Assembly (NCBI RefSeq): GCF_004342845.1
Contig: NZ_SLXB01000025.1
Location: 1-61,451, forward strand
Source: Prevotella heparinolytica
GTDB taxonomy: Bacteria; Bacteroidota; Bacteroidia; Bacteroidales; Bacteroidaceae
DNA length: 61,451 nucleotides
Direction: 5' to 3'
Shown: positions 1 through 8,135 of the stretch, in pieces
Layout: each line of letters begins with the position of its first letter
How positions within the stretch are numbered: the first letter of the stretch is position 1
Notes under the pieces: generated by a model
Databases searched by the model: none
Told to the model about the DNA's origin: nothing
What the model saw: only the letters and a program-made list of their open reading frames with translations
Program-made: the position numbers and the translations under genes

Positions 1-97
1 CAACGGTTAGGAATTGCGAATCATGGAACTATATTGCATTTATGGTAATTCTGCTAAGGAAATATTTGAGAAAAAGAAAAGTTTAAATCACTTCATT

Positions 98-1885
98 ATG
101 AAAAAAACAATCTTAATTGTCAGTATGCTTCTGTTTTGCTTGACATCGCAAGTCAAGCCCCAAGATATCAAAGTATACGAAGCCTCCAAGTACGGTTTAC
201 TTCCCGACAGTAAAAAGAACGCATCTCCTTTGGTAGAAAAGATGCTGCGGAAAATAAAAACAGAATGTAAGGAGGGTGATAGTATTGTTATTCGGTTTGG
301 CAAGGGACGTTATGATTTTTATGAAAAGGGTTCTGCCGTACGGGAGTATTATATCTCCAATCATGATCAGGAGCAACCCAAGAAGGTGGGTATAGCATTG
401 GAGGATATGAAAAAACTGACATTGGACGGGGCAGGGGCGGCATTCATCTTTCATGGACGCATGCTTCCTATATCTTTGCTTTATTCTGTCAACTGCACAC
501 TCAAAAACTTCAGTATAGATTTTGATAATCCGCACATTGCGCAAGTCACGATTGTGGAGAATAATCCTGAAAACGGCATCACATTCGAACCGGCGACGTG
601 GGTGAACTATCGCATTACTAAAGACAGCCTGTTCGAGGTCTATGGCTCATCGTGGAGCATACGACCGGCATGGGGAATAGCATTTGAGGAAAAAACCAAA
701 CATCTCGTTTATAATTCAGGCGATCGCGGTTGTCCTCCTAAAGGAGTATATGAAGTTTCCCCCGGAAGAGTCTGCGCTCCGAACTGGAAAGATGCTTGCC
801 TGCAACCCGGAACACGCTTTGTGATGCGCGGGTGGGGACGCCCTACGCCGGGAATATTCCTCTCGCATAATGTCAATACTGTCTTGGAAAACGTGAAAGT
901 ACACTATGCCGAAGGTATGGGGCTGTTGGCACAGCTTTGTGAAAACATTACACTTGAAAAGTTCTGTGTTTGTCTGAAGAGCGACGATGACCCTCGTTAT
1001 TTCACTACTCAGGCCGATGCCACCCACTTCTCCGGATGTAAAGGAAAAATAATCTCTTGCAATGGTTTATACGAAGGCATGATGGACGATGCCATCAATG
1101 TGCACGGCACTTATCTAAAAGTGGTAAGACGTGTGAACGACCACACATTGATAGGACGTTACATGCATGGGCAGACATGGGGATTGGAGTGGGGACGGCC
1201 GGGTGACGAAGTGCAATTTGTCCGCTCAATTACGATGGAACTGACGAATAAGCAAAACCGGATAGCCTCTATACAATCTTATGACAAAGAGACTGTGGAT
1301 GGTGCGCGCGAATTTCTTATAACCTTCGAATCTCCTGTGGATACCTGCATCAGCGAGGTAGAAGGATTCGGCATTGAAAATCTGACTTGGTCTCCGGAAG
1401 TTCTGTTTGCCAGAAATGTTGTACGCAACAATCGGGCACGCGGAGCCTTGTTCAGCACTCCGAAAAAGACTGTCGTTGAAAACAACTTGTTTGACCATAC
1501 CTCCGGTACCGCTATTTTGCTATGCGGCGACTGCAACGGTTGGTTCGAGACCGGTGCTTGCCGTCAAGTTCTTATTTGTAAAAACCGCTTCATCAATGCG
1601 TTGACCAGCCTTTACCAATTTACCGAAGCCGTAATCTCCATTTATCCGGAGATACCTGATTTGGAAAAGCAACAGAAATATTTTCATGGTGGAGAAAAGG
1701 AAAGCATTGTTATTGAAAGCAATGAATTTGACAGTTTTGATATGCCAATTCTCTATGCCAAATCTGTAAATGGATTGGTCTTCCGCAACAATACGATAAA
1801 GCGAAATACGGATTATAAACCTTTTCACCCTAACCGGAACTGTTTTAAACAGGAACGAGTGACCAATGTGTCGATTTCCGAATAA
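98..1885 (+). CDS. GH110 alpha-1,3-galactosidase, secreted
   Basis: Predicted exo-acting alpha-1,3-galactosidase of glycoside hydrolase family 110, the family that removes terminal galactose from blood group B and linear Gal-alpha-1,3-Gal glycans of host mucus. The 595-aa product has a signal peptide (MKKTILIVSMLLFCL...), then a right-handed beta-helix type sequence rich in short N/V/I repeats. The acidic pair in MMDDAINVHGTY (Asp330-Asp331) lies in the conserved block where family catalytic acids are expected; that assignment is from family memory. An upstream in-frame ATG at position 14 would add 28 residues before the signal peptide, so the start at 98 is preferred. It is a single gene followed directly by the his promoter. 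Enzyme class is confident; exact linkage preference is inferred. Confidence 0.85.
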   Translation: MKKTILIVSMLLFCLTSQVKPQDIKVYEASKYGLLPDSKKNASPLVEKMLRKIKTECKEGDSIVIRFGKGRYDFYEKGSAVREYYISNHDQEQPKKVGIALEDMKKLTLDGAGAAFIFHGRMLPISLLYSVNCTLKNFSIDFDNPHIAQVTIVENNPENGITFEPATWVNYRITKDSLFEVYGSSWSIRPAWGIAFEEKTKHLVYNSGDRGCPPKGVYEVSPGRVCAPNWKDACLQPGTRFVMRGWGRPTPGIFLSHNVNTVLENVKVHYAEGMGLLAQLCENITLEKFCVCLKSDDDPRYFTTQADATHFSGCKGKIISCNGLYEGMMDDAINVHGTYLKVVRRVNDHTLIGRYMHGQTWGLEWGRPGDEVQFVRSITMELTNKQNRIASIQSYDKETVDGAREFLITFESPVDTCISEVEGFGIENLTWSPEVLFARNVVRNNRARGALFSTPKKTVVENNLFDHTSGTAILLCGDCNGWFETGACRQVLICKNRFINALTSLYQFTEAVISIYPEIPDLEKQQKYFHGGEKESIVIESNEFDSFDMPILYAKSVNGLVFRNNTIKRNTDYKPFHPNRNCFKQERVTNVSISE

Positions 1886-1951
1886 GTTTGGAAAGCGCTG
1901 CGCAGCTGTTAATAGTATGGAAGAATTTCCCGCAATTTATGTGACAAATAT

Positions 1952-1982
1952 TTTGTGTTTTCAAATAGAAGGTTTATTTTTG
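1952..1982 (+). promoter_or_regulatory. Bacteroides-type promoter of the his operon
   Basis: TTTG at 1952-1955, a 19-bp spacer, then TATTTTTG at 1975-1982. This matches the known Bacteroides primary-sigma consensus (TTTG near -33, TAnnTTTG near -7) in both sequence and spacing. Transcription should begin near 1986-1990, about 15 nt before the leader-peptide ATG. Confidence 0.8.
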
Positions 1983-2002
1983 TCGCATTAAATAATGAAA
2001 CA

Positions 2003-2050
2003 ATGAATATTATTCTTGCACATCATCACCATCATCATCCTGGCGAATAA
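2003..2050 (+). CDS. hisL: his operon leader peptide
   Basis: A 15-codon reading frame, MNIILAHHHHHHPGE, with six consecutive histidine codons (CAT CAT CAC CAT CAT CAT) at 2021-2038 and a TAA stop at 2048-2050. It lies between the his promoter and a strong intrinsic terminator, 185 bp upstream of hisG. Histidine-rich leader peptides of this kind are the sensing element of his attenuation in Enterobacteria. When charged histidine tRNA is scarce, the ribosome stalls on the His run and the terminator should not form. The peptide itself is probably not functional after synthesis. Confidence 0.9.
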   Translation: MNIILAHHHHHHPGE

Positions 2051-2053
2051 CTC

Positions 2054-2137
2054 GGTGGGCGTATGAGTGTTGTGTATAATAAAAAGCAAAAAAACGAGGC
2101 TTACCGACTATTTGGTAAGTCTCGTTTTTGCTTTTAA
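2054..2137 (+). promoter_or_regulatory. his attenuator: antiterminator and terminator segments
   Basis: The terminator stem pairs 2093-2105 with 2114-2126 (AACGAGGCTTACC against GGTAAGTCTCGTT, one G-U), with an 8-nt loop and a U-rich tail to 2135. GGTGGGC at 2054-2060 can instead pair with GCTTACC (2099-2105), the 5' arm of that terminator, giving a 7-bp antiterminator with two G-U pairs. TCACC inside the His codons (2026-2030) can pair with GGTGG (2054-2058), giving the classical 1:2 alternative. A ribosome resting on the leader stop codon would cover 2054-2060 and leave the terminator free to form. The pairings are seen; the switching is inferred. Confidence 0.8.
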
Positions 2138-2235
2138 CACGTCTAAAAGGAGTAATCGGAAAGGAATATGAACAACCGTTTCTTTAGGATTGACCCGATA
2201 AGTGAATTATAAATCATAAAATAGAAAGAATAATC

Positions 2236-3087
2236 ATGCTAAGAATCGCAGTACAGGCCAAAGGCCGCCTCTATGACGAGACAATGACCTTCTTGGAAGA
2301 GTCGGACATTAAGTTGAGTGCCATGAAACGCTCGCTGTTGGTGCAATCGTCTAATTTTCCTCTTGAAGTTTTATTTCTAAGAGACGATGATATTCCGCAA
2401 TCGGTAGCCACCGGAGTAGCTGATATCGGTATTGTAGGCGAAAATGAATTTGTTGAAAAGAAAGAGAGCGCCGAAATTATCAAGCGCTTGGGGTTCAGTA
2501 AATGCCGTTTATCTCTGGCAATGCCGAAAGATATTGAATATCCGGGCATAGAATGGTTTGAAGGGAAAAAAATAGCGACTTCTTATCCTGGGATTCTCTC
2601 CACATATTTGGAAGAGCAAGGGGTTGGCGCCGAGATACATGTCATTACGGGTTCGGTAGAGGTTGCTCCGGGCATCGGTTTGGCAGACGCGATTTTTGAT
2701 ATTGTAAGTTCCGGTTCAACTTTGGTGAGTAACCGGTTGAAAGAAGTAGAGGTGGTGATGAAGTCGGAAGCCCTGCTGATTGGCTGCAAGAATATGAGTG
2801 AGGAAAAATCGGAGATATTAAAGGAATTGCTGTTTCGTATGGATGCCGTGAGAACGGCCGAAGACAAGAAGTATGTGTTGATGAATGCTCCGAAAACGAG
2901 ACTGGAAGAGATTGTTGCCGTGCTTCCGGGCATGAAGAGTCCCACTGTAATGCCGTTGGCACAGGAAGGATGGTGCTCTGTACACACGGTACTTGATGAA
3001 AGATGCTTTTGGGAAATCATTGGGAAACTGAAAGCGTTGGGAGCGGAAGGTATCTTGGTTTTGCCGATTGAAAAAATGATCGTTTAG
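2236..3087 (+). CDS. hisG: ATP phosphoribosyltransferase, long form
   Basis: First enzyme of histidine biosynthesis: joins ATP and PRPP to give phosphoribosyl-ATP. At 283 aa it is the long form, with a catalytic periplasmic-binding-like domain to about residue 205 and a C-terminal ACT-like regulatory domain (about 206-283). It should therefore be feedback-inhibited by histidine and need no HisZ partner. It is the first structural gene after the attenuator; the start ATG follows an AT-rich stretch without a Shine-Dalgarno, as usual in this phylum. hisD begins 68 bp downstream. Confidence 0.95.
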   Translation: MLRIAVQAKGRLYDETMTFLEESDIKLSAMKRSLLVQSSNFPLEVLFLRDDDIPQSVATGVADIGIVGENEFVEKKESAEIIKRLGFSKCRLSLAMPKDIEYPGIEWFEGKKIATSYPGILSTYLEEQGVGAEIHVITGSVEVAPGIGLADAIFDIVSSGSTLVSNRLKEVEVVMKSEALLIGCKNMSEEKSEILKELLFRMDAVRTAEDKKYVLMNAPKTRLEEIVAVLPGMKSPTVMPLAQEGWCSVHTVLDERCFWEIIGKLKALGAEGILVLPIEKMIV

Positions 3088-3155
3088 CAAGCAGGTTTTG
3101 GTAAATGGATGAAAGTAAGTTTTCTTTTTTCAACTTATAACTAAAATAATATACT

Positions 3156-4448
3156 ATGATATTAATATCAAATCCGGATAAACCGCAATGGGCTGAAATT
3201 CTGAAACGTCCAATGATGAATACCGAGAATCTGTTTGATACGGTAAGAAGTGTCATCGAACGTGTGAAAGCAGCAGGTGATCAAGCTGTCTTGGAATATG
3301 AAAAGAAGTTTGACGGAGTGTCATTACCATCATTGCCCGTACTGGAAGAAGAAATAGAAGAAGCCGATGGACTGATAGGCGAAGATTTAAAAGCTGCCAT
3401 TTATCTGGCTAAACAGAATATCGAGACTTTTCATGCCGCACAACGGTTTGAAGGTAAGCAAGTGCAGACACAACCGGGTGTAACTTGCTGGCAGAAGGCC
3501 GTTGCCATTGAGAAAGTTGGATTATATATTCCGGGAGGAACAGCCCCTTTATTTTCTACTGTATTGATGCTGGCTGTCCCTGCCAAGATTGCCGGATGTA
3601 AGGAAATTGTGCTATGCACACCTCCGGGAAAAGATGGAAAAGTACACCCGGCCGTACTGTTTGCTGCAAAAGTGGCAGGCGTGAATCGTATTTTCAAAAT
3701 CGGTGGTATACAAGCCATCGCCGCAATGGCTTATGGCACGGAAAGCGTACCTAAGGTATATAAGATTTTCGGCCCAGGCAATCAATATGTCACGGCTGCC
3801 AAACAACTGGTCAGCCTGAGTGACGTGGCCATTGATATGCCTGCCGGTCCCTCTGAAGTGGAGGTCTTGGCCGACGAAACAGCCAATCCGGTCTTTGTCG
3901 CTGCCGATTTATTAAGCCAGGCGGAACATGGGGCAGACAGCCAGGCCATGCTGGTCACTACATCTGCAAAGTTGCAACAAGCAGTACAAACCGAAGTAGA
4001 ACGTCAGTTGGCCTTATTGCCTCGCAAAGAGATTGCAAAAAAATCTCTTGCCAACAGCAAGCTGATTCTGGTAGATAGCATGGAGAAGGCAATTGAACTG
4101 ACCAATGCTTATGCGCCCGAACATCTTATTATAGAGACTTCAGATTATATGTCCGTGGCCGACCGTATAATAAATGCCGGTTCCGTATTCTTAGGTTCAC
4201 TCACCCCGGAAAGTGCCGGAGATTATGCTTCGGGAACTAACCACACCCTACCTACAAATGGCTATGCCAAGGCATATAGCGGCGTCAGTCTCGACAGCTT
4301 TATCCGTAAGATTACTTTCCAAGAGATGAAGCTCGAAGGCATTCGTTCCATCGGTCCTGCCATTGAAGTGATGGCAACCCATGAAAATCTGGCAGCACAT
4401 AAAAATGCCGTCACCGTGAGACTGAATAACATGGATAGCAAAAAATAA
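3156..4448 (+). CDS. hisD: Histidinol dehydrogenase
   Basis: Catalyses the last two steps of histidine synthesis, histidinol to histidinal to histidine, with two NAD+ and a zinc ion. The 430-aa length is normal. The motif [10 protein letters not shown] carries the zinc-binding Gln/His pair, and [18 protein letters not shown] is the conserved substrate-site loop. It is the second structural gene of the operon, 22 bp before hisC. Confidence 0.96.
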   Translation: MILISNPDKPQWAEILKRPMMNTENLFDTVRSVIERVKAAGDQAVLEYEKKFDGVSLPSLPVLEEEIEEADGLIGEDLKAAIYLAKQNIETFHAAQRFEGKQVQTQPGVTCWQKAVAIEKVGLYIPGGTAPLFSTVLMLAVPAKIAGCKEIVLCTPPGKDGKVHPAVLFAAKVAGVNRIFKIGGIQAIAAMAYGTESVPKVYKIFGPGNQYVTAAKQLVSLSDVAIDMPAGPSEVEVLADETANPVFVAADLLSQAEHGADSQAMLVTTSAKLQQAVQTEVERQLALLPRKEIAKKSLANSKLILVDSMEKAIELTNAYAPEHLIIETSDYMSVADRIINAGSVFLGSLTPESAGDYASGTNHTLPTNGYAKAYSGVSLDSFIRKITFQEMKLEGIRSIGPAIEVMATHENLAAHKNAVTVRLNNMDSKK

Positions 4449-4470
4449 TCGTTTAATCGTCCATATAATC

Positions 4471-5523
4471 ATGAAACCATTACAAGAGTTAAGCCGTCCG
4501 AACATTTGGCAACTGAAGCCTTACTCTTCGGCACGCGATGAATATAAAGGCGCAACAGCATCCGTCTTTCTTGATGCAAATGAAAATCCTTATAACACAC
4601 CTCACAACCGTTATCCGGACCCAATGCAGTGGGAACTGAAGAAAGAACTTTCGCGTATAAAAAAGATCAGTCCCGACCGCATCTTTCTCGGCAACGGCAG
4701 CGACGAAGCAATAGATTTGGTGTTCCGTGCTTTTTGCGAGCCTCGCATAGACAATGTGGTGGCCATAGACCCCACCTATGGGATGTACCAAGTTTGTGCC
4801 GAGGTCAATGACGTGGAATATCGCAAAGTTTTACTTGATGAAGAATTCCAGTTCTCGACAGACAAACTTTTGGCAGCATCCGATGCACATACCAAGCTGA
4901 TTTTTCTTTGTTCTCCCAACAATCCGACCGGAAACGACTTGCTTCGCAGTGAAATAGAAAAGCTGCTTCGGGAGTTCGACGGATTAGTGATACTGGACGA
5001 AGCTTATAACGATTTCTCCGAAGCACCTTCTTTCCTTGAAGAATTGGATAAATACCCCAACCTTATTATTCTTCAGACCTTCTCCAAAGCATGGGGATGT
5101 GCTGCCATTCGTTTGGGTATGGCATTTGCTTCGCCGGATATTATCGGCATTCTCAGCAAAATAAAATATCCATATAATGTGAACTTGCTGACACAAAAGC
5201 AAGCCGTAGAAACACTACACCGTTACTATGAAATAGAGCATTGGGTTAAGACTTTGAAAGAAGAGCGGGAAAATATGGAAAAAGAGTTTGCTAAATTGCC
5301 TTGTACGGTACACCTCTTTCCCTCCAATGCTAATTTCTTTTTGGCCCGCATGACGGATGCCGTGAACATATACAGTTATTTGGTCAGCGAGGGCATCATT
5401 GTACGCAATCGCCATTTTGTCTCACTCTGCGGAAATTGTCTGCGCGTAACGGTAGGGACACACATAGAAAATGAGAAACTGATTGAAGCATTGAAGAAAT
5501 ACCCAATCGATAAACACATATAG
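4471..5523 (+). CDS. hisC: Histidinol-phosphate aminotransferase
   Basis: PLP-dependent class II aminotransferase converting imidazole-acetol phosphate to histidinol phosphate. It is 350 aa long. The Schiff-base lysine is Lys206 in [14 protein letters not shown]; upstream blocks [12 protein letters not shown] and [10 protein letters not shown] are the phosphate- and PLP-binding regions. It sits between hisD (22 bp) and hisB (6 bp), so translation is likely coupled. Confidence 0.95.
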   Translation: MKPLQELSRPNIWQLKPYSSARDEYKGATASVFLDANENPYNTPHNRYPDPMQWELKKELSRIKKISPDRIFLGNGSDEAIDLVFRAFCEPRIDNVVAIDPTYGMYQVCAEVNDVEYRKVLLDEEFQFSTDKLLAASDAHTKLIFLCSPNNPTGNDLLRSEIEKLLREFDGLVILDEAYNDFSEAPSFLEELDKYPNLIILQTFSKAWGCAAIRLGMAFASPDIIGILSKIKYPYNVNLLTQKQAVETLHRYYEIEHWVKTLKEERENMEKEFAKLPCTVHLFPSNANFFLARMTDAVNIYSYLVSEGIIVRNRHFVSLCGNCLRVTVGTHIENEKLIEALKKYPIDKHI

Positions 5524-5529
5524 AAGAGA

Positions 5530-6678
5530 ATGATGATGAAAAAGGTACTTTTTATAGACCGTGACGGCACTTTGGTGATTGAACCTCCAGTTGATTATCA
5601 GTTGGATTCTTTGGAAAAGTTGGAGTTCTATCCGAAGGTCATGCGTAATTTGGGTTTTATACGCAACAACTTGGATTTTGAGTTTGTAATGGTGACCAAT
5701 CAAGATGGGCTGGGAACCTCTTCCTTTCCGGAAGAAACCTTTTGGCCGGCACATAATTTGATGATGAAGACGCTGAGGGGAGAGGGTATTACGTTTGATG
5801 ATGTTTGCATAGACCGCAGTATGCCCGAAGACAATGCTCCGACCCGCAAGCCACGTACTGGTATGCTCATTAAGTATCTGGATGACAGAGAATATGATTT
5901 AGCACACAGTTTTGTCATCGGCGACCGTCCTACTGACGTGGAATTGGCAAAGAATCTGGGATGTCGTGCCATCTTCCTGCAAGACGACGCTACTTTGTTG
6001 AATCCCGAGAGAGGTGCTACTGCATGCGAAGGCCTCGAAGCTTATTGCGCCCTTATCACCAAAGATTGGGATAAAGTAACGGAGTTCCTTTTCGCCGGCG
6101 AACGCAAAGCAGAAGTGCGGCGCACCACCAAAGAAACAGATATCCACGTGGCTTTAGATCTGGATGGAAACGGACATTGCGATATCGCTACCGGACTGGG
6201 ATTTTTCGATCATATGTTAGAACAAATAGGCAAGCATGGCAGCATCGATTTGACAATTCGCGTGAAAGGTGATTTGGAAGTGGATGAACATCATACCATA
6301 GAAGACACGGCTCTTGCTTTAGGCGAGTGTATTTATCAGGCTTTAGGCAGTAAACGAGGAATCGAACGTTACGGTTATGCTCTTCCCATGGATGACTCTC
6401 TTTGTCAGGTTTGCCTTGATTTCGGCGGACGTCCATGGCTTGTGTGGGATGCAGAATTCAAACGCGAGAAGATAGGGGAGATGCCCACAGAGATGTTCCT
6501 GCATTTCTTTAAATCGCTAAGCGATGCAGCTAAAATGAACCTTAACATTAAAGCCGAAGGGCAAAACGAGCATCATAAAATAGAAGGAATCTTCAAGGCG
6601 CTGGCTCGTGCACTGAAAATGGCAGTGAAAAGGGACATTTATCATTTTGAGTTACCCAGTTCTAAAGGAGTGTTATAA
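5530..6678 (+). CDS. hisB: Bifunctional histidinol-phosphatase / imidazoleglycerol-phosphate dehydratase
   Basis: Two-domain HisB. Residues 1 to about 170 are a HAD-type histidinol phosphatase with the nucleophile motif DRDGT (Asp10, Asp12) and a [10 protein letters not shown] block. From about residue 196 ([11 protein letters not shown]) runs imidazoleglycerol-phosphate dehydratase with the manganese-binding DEHHTIED and NEHHKIEG motifs. The fused form is known in Enterobacteria and Bacteroidetes. Three consecutive ATG codons (5530, 5533, 5536) make the exact start uncertain. It is the last gene of this cluster; hisH, hisA, hisF and hisIE are not in the window. Confidence 0.95.
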   Translation: MMMKKVLFIDRDGTLVIEPPVDYQLDSLEKLEFYPKVMRNLGFIRNNLDFEFVMVTNQDGLGTSSFPEETFWPAHNLMMKTLRGEGITFDDVCIDRSMPEDNAPTRKPRTGMLIKYLDDREYDLAHSFVIGDRPTDVELAKNLGCRAIFLQDDATLLNPERGATACEGLEAYCALITKDWDKVTEFLFAGERKAEVRRTTKETDIHVALDLDGNGHCDIATGLGFFDHMLEQIGKHGSIDLTIRVKGDLEVDEHHTIEDTALALGECIYQALGSKRGIERYGYALPMDDSLCQVCLDFGGRPWLVWDAEFKREKIGEMPTEMFLHFFKSLSDAAKMNLNIKAEGQNEHHKIEGIFKALARALKMAVKRDIYHFELPSSKGVL

Positions 6679-6727
6679 AAAGATAGTCTAAACGTTCAAT
6701 AAAATCTGCCATTGCTTGCGTAAACAT

Positions 6728-6884
6728 AAGCCCGCACTTAATGGGCCGTAAGCCCACACTTAATGAACTATAAGTCCACACTTTATTGGCTGTAAGCCCA
6801 CACTTTGGAAGAGACATTCCCGCACTTTAAGGGAGTTAACCTGACACTTCAGGAAACCTCATCCCACATTTAAGGGAAAGTAAA
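6728..6884. repeat. 22-bp tandem array A (7 units)
   Basis: Seven degenerate units whose CCCrCACTT core begins at 6731, 6753, 6775, 6797, 6819, 6841 and 6863, exactly 22 bp apart each time. Several units have a dyad around the core, for example TCCC-GCACTTTAA-GGGA and CCTG-ACACTT-CAGG, where the two arms change together. It lies between the convergent ends of the his operon and the thioredoxin pair. No reading frame is conserved through it. Confidence 0.9.
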
Positions 6885-6954
6885 CCGGGAGGGAATATAA
6901 ACGGCCCAACAGGCTCAATATTCTCATTATTTCCGGACATTGGGTAATACAATA

Positions 6955-6996
6955 AAAGAGATACTGCTCCATGTGCGAATAGGACAGTATCTCTTT
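6955..6996. terminator. Hairpin downstream of hisB
   Basis: AAAGAGATACTG (6955-6966) and CAGTATCTCTTT (6985-6996) form a perfect 12-bp stem with an 18-nt loop. It could terminate both convergent operons, but it is almost 280 bp past hisB and lacks a long U-tract on the plus strand. Confidence 0.5.
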
Positions 6997-7130
6997 AAAA
7001 TTCAATAGATATCTCTATCTACAATAGAAGCAAAAAATCACCCATAAAGAGATTGCTTTCAGATTGAATGTCTCTCCCAAACTGTAAACTATCGGGTAGG
7101 GCAGGCATTAAAGCTTCTTCGGATAACAAA

Positions 7131-7193
7131 AACACAGAAACACAGAGAATGCCATCACATGGGGATTGTCACAAGACTCCGTGTTTCCGTGTT
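7131..7193. terminator. Inverted repeat with ACACAGAAACAC arms
   Basis: AACACAGAAACACAGAG (7131-7147) pairs with CTCCGTGTTTCCGTGTT (7177-7193), 17 bp with two G-U pairs and a 29-nt loop. It lies just past the stop of the minus-strand thioredoxin lipoprotein gene, so a terminator or mRNA-end hairpin is likely. Its CACGGA-like arms resemble the longer inverted repeats at 24670, 43601 and 58077. Confidence 0.55.
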
Positions 7194-7215
7194 CAATACA
7201 TAGTCTCTTGTACGA

Positions 7216-7695
7216 CTATTCCGTCTTCAGCAGAAAATCGTCGATTACCTTTTTATAGGTTGCCTTGTCGGCTGCACCGCGAAAGAATTGAGGTGTTCCG
7301 TTCATGGGGATGAATACAAAGAGAGGGATACTTGTGGCGTTGAATAGGCCTGCCAGTTCTTTCTCTTTGTCCACATTGACCTTGTAAATGACTATCTTAT
7401 CGGCATATTCCTTGGCCAAATCCTTCATGATGGGAGCCGTCATGCGGCATGGTCCACACCAGTCGGCATACAGGTCGATGATAGCGGGTTTGGTTCCTTT
7501 GTATTTCCAATCCGAGGATTTCTCATAATCGAAGACTTCTTTGATGAACATCTCTTTGGTCATAACGATTACGCTTCCTTCCTTTTGAGCGGTAATTCCC
7601 GTCTTTGTCTGCTCGGGTTGTTTGGCCCTGTCTGTACAAGCAAAGGTCAGTACGCTCGAAAAGAGCAGGGCGGCCATTGTTATAGTTTTCTTCAT
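7216..7695 (-). CDS. Thioredoxin-like lipoprotein
   Basis: Predicted envelope thiol-disulfide protein of 159 aa. An SPII signal ends in the lipobox LTFAC (Cys20), followed by a linker and a thioredoxin fold with the redox motif DWCGPCR. It should sit in the periplasm facing a membrane and reduce or isomerise disulfides, or pass on electrons. An upstream ATG at 7722 would overlap trxA and put ten residues before the signal, so the start at 7695 is preferred. It follows trxA by 10 bp in the same transcript. Confidence 0.85.
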   Translation of the reverse strand: MKKTITMAALLFSSVLTFACTDRAKQPEQTKTGITAQKEGSVIVMTKEMFIKEVFDYEKSSDWKYKGTKPAIIDLYADWCGPCRMTAPIMKDLAKEYADKIVIYKVNVDKEKELAGLFNATSIPLFVFIPMNGTPQFFRGAADKATYKKVIDDFLLKTE

Positions 7696-7705
7696 TGCTT
7701 CTTGA

Positions 7706-8002
7706 TTATGAGTTTTGTTCAATGACGGCTTTCAATTCCTTGCCGCTGACTACGCCTGAGTGACGCCATACGGCTTCTCCTTTTTTGAATAAGATAAATG
7801 TCGGTACGGCTTGTATGCGGTAGTTGGCTGCAAGCTCTTCTTGCTGGTCTACATCTATTTTTACAATGCGGGCGGCTTCACCAATTTCGCTTTTAAGCTC
7901 TTCCAATACCGGATGCATTGCTTTGCAGGGTCCGCACCAAGTTGCGAAGAAATCAACTAAAACCGGCTTCTCTGATTGTATCACTTCTTTAAACTTTTCC
8001 AT
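7706..8002 (-). CDS. trxA: Thioredoxin
   Basis: Small cytoplasmic thioredoxin of 98 aa, a little short for the family, with the classic WCGPCK site (Cys23, Cys26) and the cis-proline motif AVPTFILF. It is reduced by thioredoxin reductase and supplies electrons to reductases. It is the first gene of a two-gene unit with the periplasmic thioredoxin lipoprotein, suggesting paired cytoplasmic and envelope redox functions. Confidence 0.93.
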   Translation of the reverse strand: MEKFKEVIQSEKPVLVDFFATWCGPCKAMHPVLEELKSEIGEAARIVKIDVDQQEELAANYRIQAVPTFILFKKGEAVWRHSGVVSGKELKAVIEQNS

Positions 8003-8076
8003 AAATTATTCCTTTCTGTTATAATGTTTATTGTTTCATCGTATAACAAAAGAAACAAATGCTTTGTTCAAAGAGT

Positions 8077-8129
8077 TGATGCTTGTACCCTCCTTTTGTT
8101 GTGTCGCAAGGAGAAAAGTACAAGCATCA
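8077..8129. terminator. Long hairpin between dpp11 and trxA
   Basis: TGATGCTTGTAC (8077-8088) and GTACAAGCATCA (8118-8129) form a perfect 12-bp stem; an inner stem CTCCTT/AAGGAG (8090-8095, 8108-8113) extends it. It lies immediately past the dpp11 stop on the minus strand. No strong U-run follows, so it may protect the mRNA 3' end as much as terminate. Confidence 0.6.
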
Positions 8130-8135
8130 GCCTTA

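Noticed and set aside
14..97. N-terminal extension of the GH110 gene
   Set aside because: It precedes a normal signal peptide, which must be at the N-terminus.
6728..6884. Array A and its relatives as CRISPR arrays
   Set aside because: Units are contiguous and degenerate, with no unique spacers and no cas genes in the window.
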